This document shows, one piece after another, positions 1-7,938 of a stretch of DNA of 64,000 bases; positions within the stretch are counted from its first letter, which is position 1; the number at the start of each line of letters is the position of its first letter. A model generated the notes under the pieces. It ran no database searches. It worked only from the letters and a program-made list of their open reading frames with translations, and had not been told where the DNA came from. Source of the stretch: DSWT01 sp035373625 (lineage in GTDB: Bacteria > Chloroflexota > Anaerolineae > B4-G1 > SLSP01). A program made the position numbers and the translations under genes. The stretch is from positions 248,001-312,000 of the forward strand of contig DAOSNS010000001.1 in the NCBI GenBank assembly GCA_035373625.1, written 5' to 3'.

Positions 1-1
1 G

Positions 2-2290
2 CTGGTGGCAATACACTACGCCAAACCGAACGGGCTGACCACCGGCGACTGCGACAGTTGGCCCACCGCCTGCACGCTGCAGCGCGCGCTGGCTGTAGCG
101 GTGAGCGGCGACGAAATCTGGGTGCAGGCGGGCGTGCACTATCCCGGCGCGGCCCGCACCGATTCCTTCGCCCTGAAGACCGGCGTGGCCCTCTACGGCG
201 GTTTTGCCGGGACGGAATCCAGCCGCGACGCGCGCAACTGGCAGGTCAACCGCACCATCCTCAGCGGCGACATTGACCAGAACGACATCACCGACGGGGG
301 CGTGGTGACCAGCACGGCCAACATCGTGGGCGCCAACGCCTACCACGTCATCAGCAGCACCAACGTTATTAGCGCCGTGCTGGACGGCTTTATCGTCACT
401 GCCGGGCAAGCCAACGCCACGGCCCTTCCCCACAGCGCTGGCGGTGGGATGTACAATCGTACCAGCAGCCCTACGTTGATGAACATGACCTTCAGCGGCA
501 ACTCGGCAGATATTGGCGGCGGGATGCTCAACCGCAATTCCAGCAATCCGGCCCTGACGAACGTGACCTTCAGCGGCAACTCGGCAAATGCTGGCGGCGG
601 GATGTTCAACTATACCAGCAGCCCTACGTTGACGAACGTGACCTTCAGCGGCAACTCGGCAAATGCTGGCGGCGGGATGTACAACTATACCAGCAGCCCT
701 ACGTTGACGAACGTGACCTTCAGCGGCAACTCGGCGGAAGGCGGCGGGGGGATGTACAATTTCGGCAGCAGCCCTACGCTGACGGATGTGACCTTCAGCG
801 GCAATTCGGCTACCGCCTACGGCGGCGGGATGTTAAACCATACCAGCAGCAGCCCTACGCTGACGGATGTGACCTTCAGCGGCAACTCGGCACATACTGG
901 CGGTGGGATGTACAACTATACCAGCAGCCCTACGTTGACGAACGTGACCTTCAGCGGCAATTCGGCTACCGCCTACGGCGGCGGGATGTACAACCTCGAT
1001 TCCAGCAATTCCACGCTGGCGAATGTGATCCTGGACGGCAATTCGGCCGGCAACGGTGCCGGCATATACAACGAGCGAAGCAGCCTGACCCTGGTGAACG
1101 TGGTCTTGAGCCACAACACGGCGATTACCGATTGCGGTGGGATGTACAACCACATCAACAGCAACGCTGTATTGACGAACGTGACCTTCAGCGACAACGT
1201 GGCCGGTAATAAAGGCGGCGGGATGTACAACTATACCAGCAGCCCTACGTTGACGAACGTGACCTTCAGCGGCAATTCGGCTGCTGCCTACGGCGGCGGG
1301 ATGGCCAACTTTACCAGCAATCCCACGCTGACGGATGTGATCCTGGACGGCAATTCGGCCGGCAACGGTGCCGGCATGTACAACGAGCGAAGCAGCCCGA
1401 CCCTGGTGAACGTGGTCTTGAGCCACAACACAGCGATTACCGATTGCGGTGGGATGTACAACCACATCAACAGCAACGCTGTATTGACGAACGTGACCTT
1501 CAGCGACAACGTGGCCGGTAATAAAGGCGGTGGGATGTACAACTATACCAGCAGCCCTACGTTGACGAACGTGACCTTCAGCGGCAATTCGGCTACCGCC
1601 TACGGCGGCGGGATGTACAACTTTTCCAGTAACCCCGCGTTGGCGAATGTGATCCTGGACGGCAATTCGGCCAGCAACGGTGCCGGCATGTACAACGAGC
1701 GAAGCAGCCTGACCCTGGTGAACGTGGTCTTGAGCCGCAACACAGCGATTACCGATTGCGGTGGGATGTACAACCACATCAACAGCAACGCTGTATTGAC
1801 GAACGTGACCTTCAGCGGCAACGTGGCCGGCAATCGCGGCGGTGGCATGCTCAACGTTAATTCCAGCAATCCCACACTGGCGAATGTTATCCTGTGGGGC
1901 AACAGCGCACCCACCGGGCCGGAAATCTACAACATCAGCAGCACGCCGGTCATCGCCTACAGCGACATTCGGGGCTGTGGCGGGTCGGGGGCGTGGAATG
2001 TCGCCTGCGGCACAGATGGGGGGCACAATCTCGACGCCGATCCGCGCTTTGTGGACGCTGTGAGCGGCAACCTGCGCCTGGACTCCACCTCGCCAGCCAT
2101 TGACGCGGGAAACAACGCCGCCGTGCCGGCCGGCGTCACCACCGACCTGGACGGCAAACCGCGTTTTGTGGACGTGCCATTTGTTTCCGATGCCGGCAGC
2201 GGCACGCCGCCCATCGTGGACATGGGGGCCTATGAGGCCCAGTACCGCTTCCGGGTGTTCCTGCCGTTGGTGATCAGAAACAAGCCGTGA
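2..2290 (+). CDS. Secreted parallel beta-helix repeat protein with choice-of-anchor Q-like end (5' partial)
   Basis: The frame is open from the first base and no signal peptide is visible, so the true start lies upstream. The first residues (IHYAKPNG, then ALAVAVSGDEIWVQAG) look like the start of the mature part of a right-handed beta-helix protein. About residues 150-660 are tandem 21-35-residue units rich in GGGMYN and LTNVTFSGNSA, one or two beta-helix coils each. The region after that (DADPRFVD, SPAIDAGN, DMGAYEAQ) matches the choice-of-anchor Q type found at the end of such surface proteins. The last residues, FLPLVIRNKP, form a hydrophobic stretch followed by basic residues, shared with the protein at 43306-47295. 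It is likely exported and surface bound; the ligand is unknown. The stop codon overlaps the start of the sugar kinase. Confidence 0.85.
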   Translation: MVAIHYAKPNGLTTGDCDSWPTACTLQRALAVAVSGDEIWVQAGVHYPGAARTDSFALKTGVALYGGFAGTESSRDARNWQVNRTILSGDIDQNDITDGGVVTSTANIVGANAYHVISSTNVISAVLDGFIVTAGQANATALPHSAGGGMYNRTSSPTLMNMTFSGNSADIGGGMLNRNSSNPALTNVTFSGNSANAGGGMFNYTSSPTLTNVTFSGNSANAGGGMYNYTSSPTLTNVTFSGNSAEGGGGMYNFGSSPTLTDVTFSGNSATAYGGGMLNHTSSSPTLTDVTFSGNSAHTGGGMYNYTSSPTLTNVTFSGNSATAYGGGMYNLDSSNSTLANVILDGNSAGNGAGIYNERSSLTLVNVVLSHNTAITDCGGMYNHINSNAVLTNVTFSDNVAGNKGGGMYNYTSSPTLTNVTFSGNSAAAYGGGMANFTSNPTLTDVILDGNSAGNGAGMYNERSSPTLVNVVLSHNTAITDCGGMYNHINSNAVLTNVTFSDNVAGNKGGGMYNYTSSPTLTNVTFSGNSATAYGGGMYNFSSNPALANVILDGNSASNGAGMYNERSSLTLVNVVLSRNTAITDCGGMYNHINSNAVLTNVTFSGNVAGNRGGGMLNVNSSNPTLANVILWGNSAPTGPEIYNISSTPVIAYSDIRGCGGSGAWNVACGTDGGHNLDADPRFVDAVSGNLRLDSTSPAIDAGNNAAVPAGVTTDLDGKPRFVDVPFVSDAGSGTPPIVDMGAYEAQYRFRVFLPLVIRNKP
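990..1860 (+). repeat. 312-bp higher-order tandem repeat inside the beta-helix gene
   Basis: Nearly identical segments recur with an exact 312-bp (104-codon) period. For example, the stretch ending in AACGGTGCCGGCAT lies at about 1049, 1361 and 1673. Each holds a set of beta-helix coils. The few differences between copies suggest recent amplification by unequal recombination. Confidence 0.85.
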
Positions 2291-3885
2291 AAAACGACGC
2301 CGGACGAATCTTTGTGCCCCGCAGTCTGCTTCTCGGCATTGATAGCAGCACGACCGCGTGCAAAGCCGTCATTTGGGACATGCATGGCGCGGCCCTCGCC
2401 GCGGGCCGCGCCACATTGCCGCTGCTGATGCCGCGCCCCACCTGGCACGAGCAGCCCGCCGAAGCATGGTGGGAGGCATGTGTACAGGCGATTCGTGCAG
2501 CGGTTGCTGACGTAACTACCTCGCGCATCGCTGCCTTGTGCATCTCGCCCCAGCGTGAGACATTTGTGCCCGTGGATGAGGCCGGCGCGCCTTTGCGTCC
2601 CGCCATTGTGTGGATGGACGAACGTGCCCATGATCTGCTGCCCGTCATCGCACAAGCGTATGGCGCGGAACGCATCCATCGTGAAACCGGCAAGCCGCTC
2701 TCCGGCAATCTTACGCTTAGTAAAGTCGCCTGGCTGCGTGAGCACGAACCCGATGTTTTTGTGCGCACGGCGAAGTATATGGACGTCGCCGCGTTCCTCA
2801 TCTATAAACTGACCGGCCATACGCGCACGGGATGGGGGTGCGCCGATCCCACCGGCCTGTTCGACATGCGTGCCAACCGCTGGGATGTTGACCTGCTGAC
2901 TTACCTCGGCGTGGACGTAGCGCAGATGCCGGAAGTTTATCCGCCCGGCGCGGTGGTGGGGACGGTGACACCCGAAGCTGCCGCGCTGACCGGCTTGCCC
3001 GTCGGTTTGCCTGTTGTGGCAGGCGTCGGCGATGGGCAGGCGGGTGGCCTGGGGGTGGGGATTACGCAATCGGGACAGGCGTATCTCAGTCTGGGCACGT
3101 CTGTGGTTTCGGGGACACACGCGGATGTCTATGTGACCGACCGCGCCTTCCGCACGATGGTCAGCGCCGTCCCCGGCAGCTATAGTCTGGAGACGGTGCT
3201 CCTCGGCGGCGCGTACACGATTTCATGGTTTGTGGAGAAGATAGTAGAATCGGTGAATCGGCGAATGGGTGAATCGCGCATCACGCATCACGAATTGCGC
3301 GTTGAGGATCAGTATGACGCAGCGATTGCCGATATTCCACCTGGCGCAGAGGGATTGATCCTCGTTCCTTATTGGAATTCGGCGATGAATCCGTATTGGG
3401 ATGCGACAGCGAGTGGGATTGTGGTGGGGTGGCGCGGTATCCACACGCGGGCACACCTGTACCGGGCGATTCTGGAAGGGATTGCCTTTGAGCAGCGGTT
3501 GCATACGGAAGGCGTCGAGGCGGCACTCGGACAACCCGTGGAAAGTTACGTGGCTATGGGCGGCGGCGCGCAGAGTGACCGCTGGCTTCAGATCATCGCG
3601 GATGTGACGGGCAAGCCCGTCTATCGCACTGCCGTGGCCGACGCGGCAGCCCTCGGCGCGGGCATCCTGGCAGCGGTCGGCGTGGGCTTATTCCCCGATG
3701 TGCGTGCCGCGGCGCAGGCCATGACGCGCATCACGCCGCAGTCGTTCGTGCCCGATGAGAGGCGGCACACCTTCTACTCGCAATTGTATGCAGAGGTCTA
3801 TCGCGCGCTATTTCCTGCCGTGCAACCCTATCTCCAGCGGCTCACGGCTTTGGCCGAACTTGCCACACCGCGCCCGACTATCTGA
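2287..3885 (+). CDS. FGGY-family carbohydrate kinase (xylulokinase-like)
   Basis: An ATP-dependent sugar or polyol kinase of 532 residues, the usual size for xylulokinase-type FGGY enzymes. The N-terminal actin-like lobe opens with LLGIDSSTTACKAVIWD (phosphate 1 loop). SPQRETFVPVDEAGAPLRP followed by WMDERA resembles the substrate region. The second lobe has GVGDGQAGGLGVG, LSLGTSVVSG and the adenosine-site motif MGGGAQSDRW. The substrate cannot be read from sequence; neighbouring glycosidases suggest a pentose such as xylulose. The GTG start overlaps the upstream stop (GTGA), so translation is probably coupled. An odd stretch at residues about 318-340 (SVNRRMGESRITHHELR) is encoded by a GAATCGG/GAATGGG/GAATCGC short repeat and looks like an in-frame insertion. 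Confidence 0.85.
   Translation: MKNDAGRIFVPRSLLLGIDSSTTACKAVIWDMHGAALAAGRATLPLLMPRPTWHEQPAEAWWEACVQAIRAAVADVTTSRIAALCISPQRETFVPVDEAGAPLRPAIVWMDERAHDLLPVIAQAYGAERIHRETGKPLSGNLTLSKVAWLREHEPDVFVRTAKYMDVAAFLIYKLTGHTRTGWGCADPTGLFDMRANRWDVDLLTYLGVDVAQMPEVYPPGAVVGTVTPEAAALTGLPVGLPVVAGVGDGQAGGLGVGITQSGQAYLSLGTSVVSGTHADVYVTDRAFRTMVSAVPGSYSLETVLLGGAYTISWFVEKIVESVNRRMGESRITHHELRVEDQYDAAIADIPPGAEGLILVPYWNSAMNPYWDATASGIVVGWRGIHTRAHLYRAILEGIAFEQRLHTEGVEAALGQPVESYVAMGGGAQSDRWLQIIADVTGKPVYRTAVADAAALGAGILAAVGVGLFPDVRAAAQAMTRITPQSFVPDERRHTFYSQLYAEVYRALFPAVQPYLQRLTALAELATPRPTI
3245..3303 (+). repeat. In-frame short-repeat insertion in the sugar kinase
   Basis: Three successive GGTGAATC/GGCGAATG-type words are followed by GCATCAC twice. 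The encoded residues do not look like FGGY core and fall between the two lobes, where an insertion could be tolerated. It has the style of the intergenic repeats seen elsewhere in the window. Confidence 0.5.
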
Positions 3886-3921
3886 CTAACAACGACAAGA
3901 CTATTTTGGGAGGTTATGACG

Positions 3922-4713
3922 ATGACCAGAACTATTCAGAGTGTAATTGACGCCATCCTTCGAGAAATTCCCGGCGCGCCGCTGGCGGACACCGTAGACA
4001 CATTCAAGTCCGGCGATCCGACGCAGCCCGTGACCGGCATTGTGACGACCTTTCTCGCCAGTTATGCGGTGATCCAACGTGCAGTGGAATTGGGCGCGAA
4101 TCTCATCATCACCCACGAACCGACGTTTTACAATCATCTGGACGAGACCGGGTGGCTGGCGAACGATCCCATCTATCGGGCAAAGCGCGCCTTGCTGGAT
4201 GAGCACGGTATCGTTGTGTGGCGTTTTCACGATCACTGGCACATGCACCAACCGGATGGTATCATGATCGGCGTTGCGCGGGCGCTGGGCTGGGAAGCGT
4301 GTCTGCCCGACGCTTCGATACCTCTGTTCACCTTGCCGGAAACTACCGTGGACGCCCTGGCGGCGGAACTGAAGGCAAAGTTGGGTATTACCGCTGTGCG
4401 GCTGGTGGGCAACCCGGCGATGTCATGCCGTCGCGTTGGGGTGATGGTGGGCGCAGCCGGTGGCACGTGGCAGATCGGTTTTATGAGTGGGCAAGAAATG
4501 GACGTGCTTGTGACCGGCGAGATCCATGAATGGGAAACCTGCGAATACGTGCGTGATGCGATTGCCCAGGGACGCAGGTTGGCGCTTATCGTCATCGGCC
4601 ACGCCAACAGTGAGGAGCCGGGGATGGCCTATCTCGTCGAATGGCTACGTGCGCGCGTCCCCGATGTGCCGATTACGCATGTCCCGGTCGGCGATCCATT
4701 CCGGTTTGTGTAG
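3922..4713 (+). CDS. Nif3-like dinuclear metal-centre protein (DUF34/NIF3)
   Basis: The NIF3 family forms hexameric toroids with two metal ions per subunit; the cellular role is still unsettled, and the label GTP cyclohydrolase I type 2 is not proven. Here the metal motif is seen as LIITHEPTFYNH (about residue 60), a variant of the usual SHHP. A second motif with His, near the end (VIGHANSEEPGM), supplies the remaining ligands. The 263 residues fit the short form without the inserted PII-like domain. A GGAGG at 3909-3913 is spaced 8 nt from the ATG at 3922, which I prefer over the ATG at 3916. It lies 36 nt after the kinase in the same orientation, so it is probably co-transcribed with it. 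A role in sugar metabolism is inference from position only. Confidence 0.75.
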   Translation: MTRTIQSVIDAILREIPGAPLADTVDTFKSGDPTQPVTGIVTTFLASYAVIQRAVELGANLIITHEPTFYNHLDETGWLANDPIYRAKRALLDEHGIVVWRFHDHWHMHQPDGIMIGVARALGWEACLPDASIPLFTLPETTVDALAAELKAKLGITAVRLVGNPAMSCRRVGVMVGAAGGTWQIGFMSGQEMDVLVTGEIHEWETCEYVRDAIAQGRRLALIVIGHANSEEPGMAYLVEWLRARVPDVPITHVPVGDPFRFV

Positions 4714-4763
4714 AAGTCGGTTTCGACCGGGCGTGCTTCAGCTTCTATTTATGTTGGCTCCAG

Positions 4764-4788
4764 GGGGAACGCGAGTTCCCCGTTTTTT
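4764..4788 (+). terminator. Rho-independent terminator-like hairpin, copy 1
   Basis: GGGGAAC, loop GCGA, GTTCCCC, then G and six T. It sits 50 bp after the Nif3-like stop codon. It is one of three related copies in the window. Confidence 0.7.
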
Positions 4789-4821
4789 AGCCGATAGCCT
4801 TTGCTGTCATGCTTGCTTCGC

Positions 4822-4845
4822 GGGGAACGCCAGTTCCCCGTTTTT
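4822..4845 (+). terminator. Rho-independent terminator-like hairpin, copy 2
   Basis: GGGGAAC, loop GCCA, GTTCCCC, then G and five T. The flanks (ATGCTT before, AGCGA after) are also kept in the third copy at 35687, so a unit longer than the stem has been copied. Confidence 0.7.
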
Positions 4846-5023
4846 AGCGATGAAGTCCAGGAATGATAACCCCCTGCTGATTCGCCTAATTTCTTATCGC
4901 TGGTATTATGAGGCCGGAACATCGGGGCTTCCACACCAGGAAGTGTTGAAGCGTTCCGACGGATTTTTCGATCCGTTTCGTCCGTTAAATCCATTGACAC
5001 TTTCATAAGGAGACTTATCAGGT

Positions 5024-6859
5024 ATGTCACTTCTTCACGAGGTTAAAGATCATTATAAAAACTTCGAGGTCGCCATCTACTGCACGGTCTACGATGTGCA
5101 AAAAATGGCCGATCTGGCCTGGCTGGAAGGGCGCTTTGACGTCATCAGCCGGCACGTTAAAGTCAACAAGGTCTACCTGGAGACGCACCGCGACGCGATC
5201 ATCGCGCCGGAGGCGACCCTCCTGCAAGCCAAGCAATTTTTCGCCGAGCGCGGCGTGAAAACATCCGGCGGCATTACCTACACCGTCAATGAGCGCAATC
5301 GCTTTCAGACCTATTGTTACTCCAATCCGGAGCAGCGGCAAAAGGTGCGCGAGATTGCCGAATATACGGCTTCTCTGTTTGACGCCTTTATCCTCGATGA
5401 CTTTTTCTTCACCAACTGCAAGTGCCCGCTGTGCATCGAGGCCAAAGGCGAGCGCAGTTGGACCGAGTTTCGTCTGGCGCAGATGACCGAGGCCGCGCAA
5501 AGCCTGGTCATCGGCCCGGCAAAGGCCGTCAACCCCAGGGTCAAGGTCACCATCAAGTATCCCAACTGGTACGAGCATTTCCAGGGCCTCGGTTTCAACC
5601 TGGAGACCGAGCCGCCGCTGTTCGACGGCATCTACACCGGCACGGAGACCCGCGACCCGGTGTTCGGCAACCAGCACTTGCAGGCATATCACGGCTATTC
5701 GATTGTGCGCTATTTCGAGAACATCAAGCCGGGCGGCAACCAGGGCGGCTGGGTAGACCCCTTCGCCTCGTTCTTCCTCGATCGCTATGCCGAGCAACTG
5801 TGGTTGACGCTGTTCGCCAAAGCGCCCGAGATCACGCTCTTTCACTTTGGCCAATTCGAGCCGCGCCCCCTCGATGCCCGGCAGCGCGCACCGTGGCAAG
5901 GGAGCGGCTCCAGCTTTGATTTCGATGCCATGCTGGCCCCGTGGCTGCAAGCCGACGGCAGTTGGCCGGAGCAAGCCTCGTTGGCCATGGCCGCCGGATA
6001 CGCTTTCGAGCAGATTGATCCCGTGATCGCCGAACTCGGCAACCCGGTCGGTGTGGCGAGCTACAAGCCTTTTCACTCGCTCGGCGAGGATTTTCTGCAC
6101 AGCTACCTGGGGATGCTCGGCATTCCCATTGACCTGCGCCCTGAGTTCCCCGCCGACGAGTCGTTGATCCTGCTGACCGAAACGGCCAAATTCGACCCGG
6201 ACATCGTGGCCAGGATCAAAGGGCAGCTTATGGACGGCAAAACCGTCGTCGTCACCTCCGGGCTGTTCAAGGCGTTGCAGGATCGCGGTATCCGCGACAT
6301 CGTTGAGCTGACCGTCACCGACCGCAAGGCCAGCGTGCAGGACTACCTGACCGGGCGGTTCCGTATGATCCACGCGGACGAAGCCGTGTTGCTACCGCAC
6401 ATCGATTACCTCACCAACGATTCCTGGGAAGAGATTTCCGGCAAATCGCGCACCACAGGCCATCCGCTGCTGCACTTTGCGGCCTACGGCAACAGCGCGC
6501 TCTATGTGCTCACCATCCCCGACAACCTGGACGATCTCTACAAGCTGCCGGAAGAGGTGCTCGCGCGCATCCGCCAATTGCTGTTGCGCGATCTCTACGT
6601 CCGCGTGGACGGCCCGGCGCAGGTGATGCTCTTTGTGTACGACAACAACACCTTCATCGTCCACTCCATCCTGCCGAAGGCCACCGGGGTGCGCATCATC
6701 ACCGACGCCGCTGTGACCGCCATCCGCGACGTGCTGACCGGCGAGACGCTGACCGGCGCCGAAGCCATCCTCGACTGGCGCGGGCAGAGCACCGGCAAGC
6801 ACAGCTTTGCCGCGACGCTCAAGCCGCGCTCGTACCGCGTGTTCCGCCTGGAAAAGTAA
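5024..6859 (+). CDS. Putative TIM-barrel glycoside hydrolase-like protein
   Basis: A 611-residue protein without signal peptide, so probably cytoplasmic. The first half reads like an (alpha/beta)8 barrel: the alternating strands include AIYCTVYDV, FILDDFFFTN (two adjacent Asp at a strand end, a plausible catalytic site) and RVKVTIKYPNWYEHF. A CKCPLC pair near residue 130 may bind metal. The second half resembles a flavodoxin-like or beta-sandwich accessory part (VASYKPFHS, ILLTETAKFD, then a C-terminal beta region ending in RSYRVFRLEK, as in many glycosidase C-domains). I do not recognise a specific CAZy family. Position between a sugar kinase and clear glycosidases supports a carbohydrate role. 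An AAGGAG lies 11 nt before the ATG. Confidence 0.5.
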   Translation: MSLLHEVKDHYKNFEVAIYCTVYDVQKMADLAWLEGRFDVISRHVKVNKVYLETHRDAIIAPEATLLQAKQFFAERGVKTSGGITYTVNERNRFQTYCYSNPEQRQKVREIAEYTASLFDAFILDDFFFTNCKCPLCIEAKGERSWTEFRLAQMTEAAQSLVIGPAKAVNPRVKVTIKYPNWYEHFQGLGFNLETEPPLFDGIYTGTETRDPVFGNQHLQAYHGYSIVRYFENIKPGGNQGGWVDPFASFFLDRYAEQLWLTLFAKAPEITLFHFGQFEPRPLDARQRAPWQGSGSSFDFDAMLAPWLQADGSWPEQASLAMAAGYAFEQIDPVIAELGNPVGVASYKPFHSLGEDFLHSYLGMLGIPIDLRPEFPADESLILLTETAKFDPDIVARIKGQLMDGKTVVVTSGLFKALQDRGIRDIVELTVTDRKASVQDYLTGRFRMIHADEAVLLPHIDYLTNDSWEEISGKSRTTGHPLLHFAAYGNSALYVLTIPDNLDDLYKLPEEVLARIRQLLLRDLYVRVDGPAQVMLFVYDNNTFIVHSILPKATGVRIITDAAVTAIRDVLTGETLTGAEAILDWRGQSTGKHSFAATLKPRSYRVFRLEK

Positions 6860-6864
6860 TTCAC

Positions 6865-6919
6865 CGCAGAGGACGCTGAGGGCGCAGAGAATTCTTTGTT
6901 AATCCCAGCGTCCTCTGCG
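6865..6919. repeat. 14-bp perfect inverted repeat between genes
   Basis: CGCAGAGGACGCTG at 6865-6878 pairs perfectly with CAGCGTCCTCTGCG at 6906-6919 across a 27-nt loop. It starts just after the upstream stop codon. It may stop or protect transcripts, or be a dispersed repeat of the CACCGCAGAG type; no T-run follows. Confidence 0.65.
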
Positions 6920-6948
6920 AACTCGGCGATAAGAGGGGGATTGCGTTC

Positions 6949-7875
6949 ATGCGTGCTAAATCATTTTTTATCCGCGACGGGCGCCTGCGCTCTGGGTGGC
7001 GCGTGCCGGTTTACCTGCTGGTGTTGGCCTTGACCTATCTGGTCGTCACCTTGCCGGTGATGATTTTCCGGCTTGATCTTCACTACGGCTATCAGCAACT
7101 GCTGCAACTGGTCGTTGTGCTCGTGGGGACGTGGGTATGTCGCCGTTTCGTGGACAAGCGGGATTGGGCCAGTTTTGGCCTGCGGCTGGATCGCCAGGGC
7201 GTGATTGACATCGGGCTGGGGCTGCTCCTGGGTGCGGCGCTGATGACCGGCATCTTTTTGCTGGAACTGGCCATGGGGTGGATCAAGGTCATCGGTTTTG
7301 CCTGGCAAACGCGGCCTCTGGGCGAGCTGATTCAATCACTCTTTTGGCGGATCGTCGTGCAGATGACGGTGGTCGCCGTCACCGAGGAAGTCGTCATGCG
7401 CGGGTATCTGCTGCCGACCCTGGAAGAGGGCCTGGGATTGCCCTGGGCGGTCGTACTCTCTTCGTCCGTGTTCGGCGTGCTGCACCTGTTCAATCCCATG
7501 GCCTACAGGTGGGCGACGTATGTCATCCCTTTCACGCTGACTATGGCCGGCGTGATGCTGGCGCTGGCGTACCTGGTGCGGCGAACGTTGTGGCTGCCGA
7601 TTGCGCTGCACTTTGCCTGGAACACGTTCGAGTATGAGATTTTCGCGTTGATCGGGGCGGCGCCCAAAACGGCACGCTTTCTGGTGACCGAGATCGTTGG
7701 CCCACCGCTGTTCGTGGGCTTGCCCGATTCCGCGTTCGGCCCGGAAGTAGGACTGTTGGGCGTTCTGGCGATGTCGGCGGGCATCGTCGTTCTTTGGCGA
7801 ATGTACCGCCGCACGCTTTTGAGACAGGATTTACAGGATGAAGCCCTAACCGCGAATCACGCGAATCTGCGCTGA
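6949..7875 (+). CDS. CPBP-family intramembrane glutamic metalloprotease
   Basis: An integral membrane protein of 308 residues with about eight hydrophobic segments. The three CPBP (Abi/CAAX-type) motifs are present: TEEVVMRGYL (EExxxR, about residue 145), FGVLHLFNP (FxxxH) and HFAWNTFEY (HxxxN/B). The family cleaves substrates inside the membrane; in bacteria, members act in protein maturation or bacteriocin immunity. The substrate here is unknown. It is embedded in a carbohydrate operon, with a gap of 90 bp before and 63 bp after. A GAGGGG stands about 10 nt before the ATG. Confidence 0.85.
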   Translation: MRAKSFFIRDGRLRSGWRVPVYLLVLALTYLVVTLPVMIFRLDLHYGYQQLLQLVVVLVGTWVCRRFVDKRDWASFGLRLDRQGVIDIGLGLLLGAALMTGIFLLELAMGWIKVIGFAWQTRPLGELIQSLFWRIVVQMTVVAVTEEVVMRGYLLPTLEEGLGLPWAVVLSSSVFGVLHLFNPMAYRWATYVIPFTLTMAGVMLALAYLVRRTLWLPIALHFAWNTFEYEIFALIGAAPKTARFLVTEIVGPPLFVGLPDSAFGPEVGLLGVLAMSAGIVVLWRMYRRTLLRQDLQDEALTANHANLR

Positions 7876-7891
7876 TCTTTGAACTTTCACG

Positions 7892-7912
7892 TTCGCCATT
7901 TGCCATTTGCCA
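7892..7912 (+). repeat. GCCATTT heptamer repeat, three units
   Basis: Three GCCATTT/GCCATTC units stand shortly before the ribosome-binding site of the next gene. A longer five-unit array of the same word lies at 13143-13177, also just before an ACGGAGG site. Confidence 0.7.
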
Positions 7913-7938
7913 TTCACTAATTTTTTACGGAGGAAGTG

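Larger units (their letters stand above)
4714..5023 (+). other. Intergenic region with two terminator-like repeats
   Basis: This 310-bp gap holds two copies of a hairpin plus T-run element (4764-4788 and 4822-4845). Behind them an AAGGAG at 5007-5012 serves the next gene. I see no credible ORF. Confidence 0.6.
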
